NCBI GenBank assembly: GCA_002071485.1 | Contig: MWFF01000195.1 | Coordinates: 1 to 64,000, forward strand | Source of the DNA: Verrucomicrobia bacterium ADurb.Bin006 | Lineage (GTDB): Bacteria > Verrucomicrobiota > Verrucomicrobiia > Limisphaerales > J093 | DNA: 64,000 nt | Reading direction: 5' to 3' | Shown: positions 7,901 to 15,442 of the stretch, one piece after another | Layout of the letters: each line of letters opens with the position of its first letter | How positions within the stretch are numbered: position 1 is the first letter of the stretch | The notes under the pieces: generated by a model | Seen by the model: only the letters and a program-made list of their open reading frames with translations | The model's database searches: none | What the model was told of the DNA's origin: nothing | Program-made: the position numbers and the translations under genes

Positions 7901-8935
7901 GAGGTCCGGGGGTAGGAGGGACTGGCCTCGAGCGGCTCTCACGGACACGGCGCGCACCAGCGGGTAGTCGGCCTGGAAGAGGCCCAGTTGCGTCGGTTCG
8001 ACTTCGAGTCCGTCTGCCGGATGTCCGTGCCGCGTGTTGAGTCTCTCGATTCGGGGAAGCTCGAACCCGAGGGTGGCTTCGAGGGCGCCAGAGCCGTCCC
8101 GCCCCTGGTCGGCGCGCCAGGCGCAACGCTCCGCGTCCGAACGCCACCAGTTGGACGGGTCGCGCCGGTCCGGGTGCGGCGGCTCCTCGAACTGCGCTTC
8201 CAGAAGGGGGTTTCCCGCGGCGTCATCGAGTTGCACGGCATCGAACCAAGCCGCGCCACGGCATTGGTAGAGGCCTGCGCGAAGGCTCACCGTCGAGGCT
8301 TGCGGGTGCAAATCGAACGTGTAGACGTGCTCCTCCCAGTCACGCGTGCCGCGCACCTGGCAGAGGTCCCGCCAGGCCAGCAGCGATCCATCCGCGGCGA
8401 ATTGATAGACTGAGAAATGGGCGAAGCCGGGTCCGGTTACGTTTGCGCTCTTGAGCAGGCCGCGAAACGTCAGGGCACCTCGCCCGCGCAGGCCGGCTGC
8501 AGGCAGATCGCAAAACCAGGCCACGCCTTGCTGCCGCGGCGGCGGCGGAGGTTGATAGGCGCGCCATCCATCGGGCTCCCGTTCGATCAGATGATCGAAC
8601 GCGTAGCCGCCGGTCGTGAACAGTTTGCCGCCGGCCCGGAGGAATCTGCGGAAGGTGTCGGCTGCCGATACTGGGAACACCGGGCCGTAAGGCAGCACGA
8701 CGACATCAAAGCGAGCGCGGTCGAGTCGGGCGGTGTCAGCCAGGTCTTCGCTTGTCAGAAACGCCGTTTCGAAATCAGCGCCCTCGAGCCATCCCGCCAG
8801 GTGCTCGGGCGAGGCCGAGGCCGCGGGTGCGGGGATGCTGTCGCGGTAGATTGCGATGGCCCCCCGGTGCTCACCCGCCATGGTGGCCAGGCAGAGGGCC
8901 AAGGCAAGGCCAGGCGAGGCGCGCCTCAGGTCCAT
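4946..8935 (-). CDS. Secreted glycoside-hydrolase-like protein (GH42-like core)
   Basis: About 1329 residues. The start is set at ATG 8935 because it gives a clear signal peptide (MDLRRASPGLALALCLATMA); 57 further in-frame residues upstream look non-coding. In order: a class-I-amidotransferase-like/ThuA-like segment (FDVVVLPYGP, LRAGGKLFTTGGYAF), a carbohydrate-binding-like beta domain (about 140-270) and a linker. Then comes a probable TIM barrel at about 575-920 with a GH42-type FLRDRYGGNDALRQAWG element, a beta-galactosidase trimerisation-like domain (about 940-1100, VLFYPIPYCLSDATYGTLLR), and a C-terminal beta domain. Where GH42 enzymes have an Asn-Glu acid/base pair, this reads YYLNGDY, so the catalytic residue is uncertain. 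It probably acts on polysaccharide outside the cytoplasm. The downstream boundary is a 12-bp inverted repeat. Confidence 0.75.
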   Translation of the reverse strand: MDLRRASPGLALALCLATMAGEHRGAIAIYRDSIPAPAASASPEHLAGWLEGADFETAFLTSEDLADTARLDRARFDVVVLPYGPVFPVSAADTFRRFLRAGGKLFTTGGYAFDHLIEREPDGWRAYQPPPPPRQQGVAWFCDLPAAGLRGRGALTFRGLLKSANVTGPGFAHFSVYQFAADGSLLAWRDLCQVRGTRDWEEHVYTFDLHPQASTVSLRAGLYQCRGAAWFDAVQLDDAAGNPLLEAQFEEPPHPDRRDPSNWWRSDAERCAWRADQGRDGSGALEATLGFELPRIERLNTRHGHPADGLEVEPTQLGLFQADYPLVRAVSVRAARGQSLLPPDLAVSAPVEGWAACGVVGWNTARWIPLLNAHDSYGRLRGAAGALLRHYGGQWRGSSWAFFGVTNLNLFAPAQPGMSNAFLGIVRSLVDDAYIASLTTDHDCYRQGEEVGFNALVFNGGRAARTLRVAVAIHAGEPADPAVYGENLLVETPDRPRAAQEPVATLRFDVAVGPGQTNLVSGRWKPARFESDFYHLVAHLADGTNALDQIAGGFVVRDERTIASGPRLTYRDNYLRFGDRPLFQFGTDDWSYVFTTARETPLQWLEDMRLRRDLGVTLYENLQFGLPRSAAHEEQLLRKVDGLVQLAQKYGQVYFAGLLVGYNAAASDTDLERQRDYCARFARRYSSVPGLIYYLNGDYRCEPGDAVTPQWNDFLRDRYGGNDALRQAWGTRAPAQPLGAIPSVNSWDWDRTWDDVSAYDENCFRAWLIRRWNREMIAGIRQHDTNHPTSGEFYQLPHGGVDLPAGIDGLDLANFGFFDKPGFDLARFPALCKLNDQRARDKSGGPGEYGVKTHPAWGDGRDYGYHTARTPEQAIDLFLAIPHAALGLGASRIHNWCWKDDAHRVFPWGMVYPCDGVPKDTACVHRNLSLLFRHFAPVYREPQVYVLTPDCHRMGGGKWRVTDGILASMDIALEAHVHNLGTLNEQDGRIPASARVLFYPIPYCLSDATYGTLLRWVDQGGVLYLSGDFCYDARRQRSRPNRLTELAGVRRLSANPSPLAVDPGKAVDCPELEVEPVTATVLRRAPGGAVLLVENRVGRGRVFYTPDPIELHSTPDRRPTDVALYRRVLEAGGVSPLGIEPDSPSLHVYSVPLRDGGQVRLVANRDETQPMRTVTLTDTPSRSTLDIAPRRFGLLWHDGRNALRAVEVQGNCRIADEWTLTDETGGAVLSLDGQAIPRSKALLLMPLRAGGISWSSKAQWSRPRIETGEFQNGGWRAFESEPALAREDQIAVRVSARQTLSLILVCEQDALPRWRRALETALAEPGSLP

Positions 8936-9086
8936 CCCAATCCTCAGCCTCAAGGCCTGTCCCAACGCCTTCCAGCCTCTCTCCTCCCGCGCCTCGCTCC
9001 TTGGCCCGGGTTTCTCACCATCGGGAAGATGACAAAGAAAGCCGGGCTGTGTGCGATCTGATGTTCGGGTTGTGGCGGCAGGGTGA

Positions 9087-9890
9087 CTATACGTGCGGGT
9101 TGTCATCGAGTGTGAACTTCTTCAGACCCGTGATCTGGCACAAGACCAGCGCCAGGAAGACGGGATTGACTGTCAGGTAGCGTTTCCAGAGGCGGCGCGG
9201 CTCGCGGCAGAGCCGATAGAGCCACTCGAAGCCGCTCCGCTGAATCCAGCGCGGCGCCTGGGCCACGCGTCCCGTGTGAAAATCGAATGCCGCCCCGACG
9301 CCGATCATGAGGGCCGTGTCGAGACGCGGCAGCAACGCGGCGTTGAACAGGTCCTGTTTGGGCGTGCTGATGCTGGTCCAGAAGAAATCGGGGCGCGCGG
9401 CGCGAACCTGCGCTTCGAGTTCCGTTTCCTCCTTGGCGCTGAGCGGGCGGAAGGGGGGACAACCGGTCCCGACGATCCGCACGCCGGGGAATCGGGCTTC
9501 GAGGCGGTTCTTGAGGTCCTCCGCCACGCCGGGCATGCCGCCGTAGAGAAAATGAGTCTGGCCGGTTGTGCGGGTCGCCTCGAAGACGGCCAGCATCAGT
9601 TCCGGTCCGTACACTCGCCCCATCTCACGGTATCCGGCGAGCCGGCCTGCCCAGACCAGCGGCATGCCGTCGGGCGTGACCAGGAACGCCCGGTTGAGCA
9701 CCCGTTTGTAGGCCGGGTTGTACTGTGCCTCGACGAGCACATGGACATTCGAGACGCAGACATAACCTTTGCGCCTTTGGCCAACGGCTTCCGTGAGGGT
9801 TTCGACCGCGGTCCGCAGGTTGAGCACCGAAACGCCGACACCGAGCACATTGACGCGCCGAGGTGTCAGAGGCTGCGCCGCGGGTTTCAT
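9087..9890 (-). CDS. WecB/TagA/CpsF family glycosyltransferase
   Basis: A GT26-family enzyme, 267 residues, normal length. These transfer N-acetylmannosaminuronate, ManNAc or related sugars to lipid-linked acceptors for surface polysaccharides or teichoic-acid-like polymers, at the cytoplasmic membrane face. Family features: VNVLGVGVSVLNLRTAVE at the N-terminus, VCVSNVHVLVEA, VTPDGMPLVWAGRL (the conserved Asp-Gly), FLYGGMPGVAEDL, GTGCPPFRPLS, and the terminal RWIQRSGFEWLYRLCREP followed by a basic, amphipathic membrane-binding tail. The chosen ATG (9890) overlaps the upstream gene's TGA as ATGA, so translation is likely coupled. The longer frame upstream is antisense to nothing conserved and was not used. 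Confidence 0.9.
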   Translation of the reverse strand: MKPAAQPLTPRRVNVLGVGVSVLNLRTAVETLTEAVGQRRKGYVCVSNVHVLVEAQYNPAYKRVLNRAFLVTPDGMPLVWAGRLAGYREMGRVYGPELMLAVFEATRTTGQTHFLYGGMPGVAEDLKNRLEARFPGVRIVGTGCPPFRPLSAKEETELEAQVRAARPDFFWTSISTPKQDLFNAALLPRLDTALMIGVGAAFDFHTGRVAQAPRWIQRSGFEWLYRLCREPRRLWKRYLTVNPVFLALVLCQITGLKKFTLDDNPHV

Positions 9891-10390
9891 GCCGTGATCT
9901 CTTTTGGCGCTGCCCAATGCCCCTCGCGATACGCGCGTCCGAGAAGGCGGTTCATAAGCTTGTTGCGCGAGCCGAAGAGCTTCCAGCCGGCCTGTTTGCC
10001 GAGGATCGGCGTGCCACGGGTGCCATAGAAGACGTTGCCGTTCTCGTGTCCTTCCTGGACGTAAGGCGACCAGGTCCGGTGCTCGCAGATGAGCTGGCGC
10101 CGCTTGCCGCCGGTGTCGTATTCGAACACGACGCACTGGGTGTAGGGGAACTCCTGATCGTCATCGAAGAAGAACTTACCGCCCAGCGCGGTCATCGCGT
10201 TGGGATGCGTCTCGAGGCCGAGCACGATTCTGGCATCGGCCGCGGCTGTGCCGACCGCGGAGGCCGACAGCGCAGCCGCGCCGACGAGCGGGGCTGTGTC
10301 CTGAATGAACTGGCGGCGATTCCTTGGTGTGCGGCCCGGCTCGGAATTGCCGGCGGGAGGGGCGAGTTGCGGTTTGGTGTCCGGTTTCAT
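9887..10390 (-). CDS. Internally deleted Tat-exported Gfo/Idh/MocA oxidoreductase
   Basis: 167 residues. It has a twin-arginine-type leader (RNRRQFIQDTAPLVGAAALS) and then goes directly into what is normally the C-terminal part of Tat-exported Gfo/Idh/MocA proteins (ALGGKFFFDDDQEFPYTQ, RTWSPYVQEGHENGNVFYGT, AGWKLFGSRNKL). The whole NAD(P)-binding Rossmann domain and most of the substrate domain, some 250 residues in family members, are absent, but the frame is intact. A catalytic role is very unlikely. It is either a pseudogene that happens to stay open or a re-purposed small periplasmic protein. Its stop overlaps the next gene's start (ATGA). A complete homologue of the family is encoded at 24018-25406. 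Confidence 0.75.
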   Translation of the reverse strand: MKPDTKPQLAPPAGNSEPGRTPRNRRQFIQDTAPLVGAAALSASAVGTAAADARIVLGLETHPNAMTALGGKFFFDDDQEFPYTQCVVFEYDTGGKRRQLICEHRTWSPYVQEGHENGNVFYGTRGTPILGKQAGWKLFGSRNKLMNRLLGRAYREGHWAAPKEITA

Positions 10391-10466
10391 AGGCTCGATC
10401 GGGGGATGATGCGAGGGACGTTTCGATTGTGTGGTGTGTCGTGATCCTGTGCTGCGGTGTCCAGGG

Positions 10467-13400
10467 TCAGTCGGGGGCGGCGTGGGCTCGCCCGATGTTT
10501 TCCGCGAATCGGTAAAGCAAAGGCAACAGGATGAGGGTGAGAAACGTCGAGCTGAGGATTCCGCCGATGACCACGGTTGCCAGCGGGCGCTGGACCTCGG
10601 CGCCGGGGCCGGTGGCCAGGGCCATGGGCACGAAGCCGAGACTGGCCACGAAGGCGGTCATGAGCACGGGCCGCAAGCGGATCAGCGCCCCTTCGAGAAC
10701 GGCTTGGGCGACGGTGCGACCCTGTTCGCGCAGTTCGTTGAAATAGCTGATCAGGACCACGCCGTTGAGAACGGCCACACCGCTCAAGGCGATGAAGCCG
10801 ACCGCGGCGGTGATGCTGAAGGGCATGCCGCGCAGCCACAGGGCGATCACGCCGCCCGTGACTGCCAGAGGAATGCCGGTGTAGATGACGATCGCCTGGC
10901 GCAGGCTGCCGAAGGCCATGAAGATCAGCAGGAATATCAGCACCAGCGCCGCCGGGACGACAATCAGCAGCCGGGTGCGCGCCTGTTGCAGATTCTTGAA
11001 CTCGCCGCCGAACTCGTACACGTACCCGTCCGGGAAAGTGACCTGCTCGCGAATGCGCGCCTCGGCATCGCGGACGAAGCTCTCGACATCGCGTCCGCGC
11101 AGGTTGACCATCAGGGCCACACGGCGAGCCCCGTTCTCCCGGACGATGGGATCGACGCTGGCCACGGTGCGGAAGGCGGCCACCTTCTCGAGCGGAACCA
11201 GTCCGTGCTCTCCCACCCGCACCGGCAGCGATCGGAGAGTGTCGAGGCGGTCGCGGAGGTCGCCTTCGAGACGGACGACAATTTCGAACCGACGATTGCC
11301 CTCGTAGATCATGCCGACGGTTTCGCCGGCTAGAGCGGTCGAGACGGTGGCGTTGACGTTTGCGGCGTGCAGGTTGTAGCGGCGAAGCGCATCCCGATCG
11401 ACCACGATCTCGAGGACGGGCGCGCGTCCTTGAGTTTCGAACTCGATGTCGCCCGCGCCCGGCACGTGTTCGAGGAGCTGCTTCACCTGGGCTGCCAACC
11501 CCTCCATCACATCGAAATCGGTGCCGATGATCTTGACGGACAGGTCGGACCGAACGCCTTCGATCAGTTCGTTGAACCGCATCTCGATCGGCTGGGCAAA
11601 GAGGAAACTCTGGTCGGGAAGCTCTTTGGCGACCGTTTCCTCGATCAGCGCAGCCAGGTCGGACTTGGTCATCGGGCGCCCGTTGATGCGGCGCCAGGTC
11701 GAGCGCGGTTTGTAGAAGATGTAGAGATCGTTCTGGCTTGGCGGCATCGGGTCGGTGGCCACTTCGCTCGTCCCCAGGCGGCAGAAGACACGGTCCACCT
11801 CGGGAATGGTGAGCAGCAGTTTCTCCGTGGCCATTTCCATCGCCAGGGAGGCGTCGAGATTCATGCTGTTGGTCCGGTAGACCATCACCGTGTGCGAGCC
11901 TTCATCGAGCTGCGGCACGAACTCGGCGCCGAGCCGCAGGAACGCCACCGTCGAGAGCGCGAGCCAGAGCACGGTGCTGATCCCGACAAGCCAGGGTTTG
12001 GCGAGCGCCAGGCGCAGGGACGGCTCGAACGCGCGTTTGATCCATCGCACGAGGATGTTATCCCCCTCGCGGATGTGGCCGCCGAGCAGGCAGGAGCAGA
12101 GCACGGGCATCAGGGTCAGGGCGAGGACCAGCGCGCCTCCCAGCGCCAGCATCACGGTGATCGCCATCGGATGGAACATCTTCCCCTCGATGCCCGTGAG
12201 CGCCAGGATGGGCACGTAGACGATTGTGATAATCAGCACCCCGAAGAACATCGGGTGCGCGACCTGCTTGCTGGCGATCCCGACGGTGTGCAATCGCTCG
12301 ACCGGCGTCAGAACGCGCCCCAGATGCTTCTGTTTCCCGGCAAGCTGCCGCACGATGTTCTCGACCATCACGACAGCGCCGTCGATGATCAGCCCGAAAT
12401 CGATTGCGCCCAGGCTCATCAGGTTGCCGGAGATTCCGAACCGGACCATTCCAGTGAGCGCCCAGAGGAACGACAGGGGGATGGCGGCCGAGACAATCAG
12501 CGCGGCGCGCCAGTTGCCCAGCATGGCCAGCAGCACCGCCACCACCAGAATTGCCCCTTCAAAGAGGTTCTTCCGCACCGTTGCCACGGTGGCATCGACC
12601 AGGTCGGCGCGGTCGTACTGGGTGCGCAAATCGAGACCCGGGGGGAGATGCTGCTGGATTTCGCGCAGCCGCGCCCCGAACCGCTGCGCCACGATCCGGC
12701 TGTTCTCCCCCGCCAGCATCATCGCCGTGCCCAGCACCGCTTCCTCGCCATTCTCGGTCGCCGCGCCCGTTCGAAAGCTCGAGCCGACGTCGACATCGGC
12801 CACGTCGCGCACCAGGAGCGGCTTGACGGCCGCGGCGAACTTGACCGGGAGGTCGGCGATGTCCTGTGCGGACTGGACGCGTGCGAGCGTGCGGACGGTG
12901 AGTTGGTCGGGGCCGTTGTGAATGACGCCGCCCCCGGCATTCTCGACGTTCTCACGCACCAGCGCGGCCAGATCGGCAAAGGTCAATCCGGCCCGTTCGA
13001 GGTCATTCGGGCGGGGCTGGACGACGATCTGTTTCTCGTACCCGCCGTTGGCGTTGATTTCGGCTATGCCGGGTGTGCCGCGCAACATGGGTTTCACGAC
13101 GAACTCGTGAACCTCCCGTAGTTCGCGCAGTTCCTCGATCCGGTCGGCGGGACGGTTGGTGGCGTCCGTGCGAAAGGCCAGAGTGTAGTAGTAAATCTCG
13201 CCCAGGCCGGTGCTGATGGGCGCCAGCTTCGGCGTCAAGCCCGGTGGCAGGCGGTCGACAACGGCCTGGAGCCGCTCGGCCACCAGTTGACGCGCGCGAT
13301 AAACGTCCGTGCGATCGGCGAAAATGAGCGTGACCTGCGACAGCCCGAACTTGGTGAGCGACCGCATTTCCTGCACCCCCTGAATCCCCGCCAACTCCAT

Positions 13401-13610
13401 CTCGATCGGGATCGTCACGGCCTGTTCGCTCTCCTCCGGCGCGAGGGTGATCACCTCGGTGTTGACCTGCACCTGCGGGCTGGTGATGTCGGGCACGGCA
13501 TCGATCGGCAGGTTGTTTGCCGACCAAAGGCCGATGAAGATCGAGACGGCGGCGACGATGAGCAGGAACGCGCGTTGGCGCAGCGAAGCGTCGATTAATC
13601 GGTGCAGCAT
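10467..13610 (-). CDS. czcA: Heavy-metal efflux RND transporter, CzcA/CusA type
   Basis: Inner-membrane proton/substrate antiporter of the HME-RND family, exporting metal cations such as Cu, Ag, Co, Zn or Cd from the periplasm through a tripartite pump. 1047 residues, full length. N-terminal TM1 is followed by NLPIDAVPDIT. The HME signature in TM4 is DFGLIIDGAVVMVEN at about residues 403-417. Two large periplasmic loops and twelve hydrophobic segments in the usual pattern are present, with the C-terminal YTGIPLAVTGGVIALWLRG and MALATGPGAEVQRPLATVVI. It is downstream of an outer-membrane channel gene but no adaptor (CzcB) gene is present; a repeat element fills the gap. Metal specificity cannot be read from sequence alone. 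Confidence 0.93.
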   Translation of the reverse strand: MLHRLIDASLRQRAFLLIVAAVSIFIGLWSANNLPIDAVPDITSPQVQVNTEVITLAPEESEQAVTIPIEMELAGIQGVQEMRSLTKFGLSQVTLIFADRTDVYRARQLVAERLQAVVDRLPPGLTPKLAPISTGLGEIYYYTLAFRTDATNRPADRIEELRELREVHEFVVKPMLRGTPGIAEINANGGYEKQIVVQPRPNDLERAGLTFADLAALVRENVENAGGGVIHNGPDQLTVRTLARVQSAQDIADLPVKFAAAVKPLLVRDVADVDVGSSFRTGAATENGEEAVLGTAMMLAGENSRIVAQRFGARLREIQQHLPPGLDLRTQYDRADLVDATVATVRKNLFEGAILVVAVLLAMLGNWRAALIVSAAIPLSFLWALTGMVRFGISGNLMSLGAIDFGLIIDGAVVMVENIVRQLAGKQKHLGRVLTPVERLHTVGIASKQVAHPMFFGVLIITIVYVPILALTGIEGKMFHPMAITVMLALGGALVLALTLMPVLCSCLLGGHIREGDNILVRWIKRAFEPSLRLALAKPWLVGISTVLWLALSTVAFLRLGAEFVPQLDEGSHTVMVYRTNSMNLDASLAMEMATEKLLLTIPEVDRVFCRLGTSEVATDPMPPSQNDLYIFYKPRSTWRRINGRPMTKSDLAALIEETVAKELPDQSFLFAQPIEMRFNELIEGVRSDLSVKIIGTDFDVMEGLAAQVKQLLEHVPGAGDIEFETQGRAPVLEIVVDRDALRRYNLHAANVNATVSTALAGETVGMIYEGNRRFEIVVRLEGDLRDRLDTLRSLPVRVGEHGLVPLEKVAAFRTVASVDPIVRENGARRVALMVNLRGRDVESFVRDAEARIREQVTFPDGYVYEFGGEFKNLQQARTRLLIVVPAALVLIFLLIFMAFGSLRQAIVIYTGIPLAVTGGVIALWLRGMPFSITAAVGFIALSGVAVLNGVVLISYFNELREQGRTVAQAVLEGALIRLRPVLMTAFVASLGFVPMALATGPGAEVQRPLATVVIGGILSSTFLTLILLPLLYRFAENIGRAHAAPD

Positions 13611-13620
13611 GCAGCCTCCT

Positions 13621-13894
13621 TAGGGTCTGTGCAAAAATTACTTCCGATTTCGCTGGAGGGGATTTGGCTCGCTGGCGAGGCGCGACGAAGGAACATAGCC
13701 TTGACCTCTGTGACTGAGGAGCAACGAAACCTGCGAGCCAAATCCCCCCAGCCCTCCGGGGCGGGGCGGCACCGGGCCATCTGCGTCGTGCCTCGGTCGG
13801 TCGAGTATCTCAGGGGATACACTCCCTCCCTCGGGCCTCGCATCTGGTCCGGTGGCACTCCCGCCAAAATCGGAATTAGTTTTTGCACAGACCA
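13621..13894. mobile_element. MITE-like element with long terminal inverted repeats
   Basis: About 274 bp. The left end reads AGGGTCTGTGCAAAAAT then TACTTCCGATTT. The right end, complemented, is TGGTCTGTGCAAAAAC then TAATTCCGATTT, so about 28-bp imperfect terminal inverted repeats. A second, internal pair of perfect 14-bp arms (13658-13671 and 13734-13747, GGGGATTTGGCTCG) can fold separately. TTAG occurs at both outer flanks (13619-13622 and 13895-13898) as a possible target duplication. It has no transposase; open frames on both strands are palindrome artefacts. It sits between the czcC-like stop (they abut) and the czcA start, where czcB would be expected. Confidence 0.75.
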
Positions 13895-15193
13895 TTAGCG
13901 GGCTGGAAGTGAATCGAGCGCAACCCCCAGAAGCAACTCGAGTTGCTGACGGTGTTCGATCGCTTCCGCGCGTGTGGCCAAAACCGCTTCGAGCGCCTCC
14001 AGATACCGCGTCTGCATCTCCAGGTAGGTCGTCACCGGCACCGCGCCCAGCCGGTAATGCTCGTCGGCCAGAATCGCGGCCTCGCGCAACTGCCGGGGCG
14101 CGTCGCTGCGCCACCGGGCCATCTCCTTGAGTCGCGTCTCGAGTGCGAGGGCGTGCCCTGTCACCTGTCGTTCCACCTCGAGGCAGATCGTTCTCAGCGA
14201 GGCCTCGGCCTGCTGTTGGCGGGCGGCCGCCACTTCGACGCCGGCCCGATTCTGATGCCACAAGGGCAGGGGCAGACTTACCCCCAGACCGACGATGCGC
14301 TGCTCGTCATTGGCCTTCTCGGCCGCGTAGAACGGAGCGAGGGTGACGCGCGGGTAGCGTTCGTTCCGGGCCAACTGGACCTGAAAACCCTGCTGAGCCA
14401 GTTCCGCCTGCCGCAGGCGGATGTCGAAGTTGTTGGTTGCCGCCACGTCAAGCAACAGCGAAAGCGGGGGCAGGTTGGTGGCGACTGTCAGGGCGCCCTC
14501 GATCGCGAGCGGGGTGGCCGCCGGCAGGCCCCGCAGTTGGTTGATTTCGATCAGACTGGCCTGGACAGCGCGCCGGGCCTCGGCGGCCTGGCGGCTCAGG
14601 GTAATTGCATGCGCCTCGATGATTCGCTGGTCCAGCACCGGCGTTACTCCAGCAGGGTCGCGCTGCACCAATACGGCGAGAAGCGCCTGGAAACGTTCCG
14701 CGACTTCGTCCGTGGCATCGGCCTGCTCCTGGGCCGCCACAACGCTCCGTCCCAGCGTGCGCGCCCGGTTCGCCAACGCCGCCTGAAACTGCGCCAACCC
14801 CAACTCCGCCATCTCGATCTGTTGGTTGGCAATCGCCTTGCGCAAAGCCACCCGCCCCGGCCACTCGAAGGGCTGCGCCAAAGCCACCGACCACACCGCG
14901 CCGTCCCCCAACGTCGCCCCACGCCCCCGATCCCAAACCCGTTTGCTTCCCACCTCGACGGACAGTTCGGGATTCTCCCACTGCCGCGCCCCGCGAACCC
15001 CCGCCCGCGCCGCGGCCACCTCGGCGCGGTAGAACGCCAACTCGGGATGGCGGTCTCGAATCTCCTCGACCAACGCGTCGAGCGAAACCGGGCGGGGCTC
15101 TGCCGGGGCGTTTGTGGACTGAGGCGATTGGGCGCCGAGCGATCCGACCAGAACCACGAGGGCGGCCAGAGCGCTGATTCTAAAACGATTCAT
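13895..15193 (-). CDS. TolC/CzcC-family outer membrane efflux channel
   Basis: 432 residues, about normal for CzcC-like proteins. Signal peptide MNRFRISALAALVVLVGSLG. Then the two repeated coiled-coil/beta-strand halves of the outer membrane efflux protein family: IRDRHPELAFYRAEVAAARA, QFEWPGR-type strand (AQPFEWPGRVALRKAIA), TNNFDIRLRQAELAQQGFQV, and RVTLAPFYAAE with SLPLPLWHQNRAG. It forms the outer-membrane exit duct for the RND pump encoded next. ATG 15193 is preferred; ATG 15208 adds five residues. Its TAA touches the right end of the MITE-like element, and the last codons look normal, so the insertion seems to have just missed the gene. Confidence 0.9.
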   Translation of the reverse strand: MNRFRISALAALVVLVGSLGAQSPQSTNAPAEPRPVSLDALVEEIRDRHPELAFYRAEVAAARAGVRGARQWENPELSVEVGSKRVWDRGRGATLGDGAVWSVALAQPFEWPGRVALRKAIANQQIEMAELGLAQFQAALANRARTLGRSVVAAQEQADATDEVAERFQALLAVLVQRDPAGVTPVLDQRIIEAHAITLSRQAAEARRAVQASLIEINQLRGLPAATPLAIEGALTVATNLPPLSLLLDVAATNNFDIRLRQAELAQQGFQVQLARNERYPRVTLAPFYAAEKANDEQRIVGLGVSLPLPLWHQNRAGVEVAAARQQQAEASLRTICLEVERQVTGHALALETRLKEMARWRSDAPRQLREAAILADEHYRLGAVPVTTYLEMQTRYLEALEAVLATRAEAIEHRQQLELLLGVALDSLPAR

Positions 15194-15348
15194 AGTCTCA
15201 ATCGGCATCGGGATCTGAGCGGAACCGGCCGACGACATCGGTGTCTCGGCATGGGTCCGCGTGGCATTGAACCCCTTTGAGTAAAGCGAATTCAAGGTGA
15301 ATTGATCCTGAGCGTGTTGCGTGGTTGCAGGGCTGCCGGTGATCCACT

Positions 15349-15376
15349 TTGACAATCGTTCGAGACGGTATAGGGT
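15349..15376 (+). promoter_or_regulatory. Possible sigma-70-type promoter for the LamG/Ig giant gene
   Basis: TTGACA (15349-15354), a 16-base spacer, then TAGGGT (15371-15376; TATAGG two bases earlier is an alternative with a shorter spacer). It lies in the 249-bp divergent region between the minus-strand channel gene and the plus-strand giant gene, 67 bases before the latter's ATG. The -35 is perfect, the -10 is weak. Confidence 0.4.
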
Positions 15377-15442
15377 AGTAACTCTGACACAAAGCACGAG
15401 TTCCGTTTGAGCTCGCTGTGTCATCGCAACAGAGTACTCAAC

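Noticed and set aside
13602-13898. 98- and 97-codon frames on both strands within the MITE-like element
   Set aside because: The two products mirror each other because of the terminal inverted repeats; no transposase motif.
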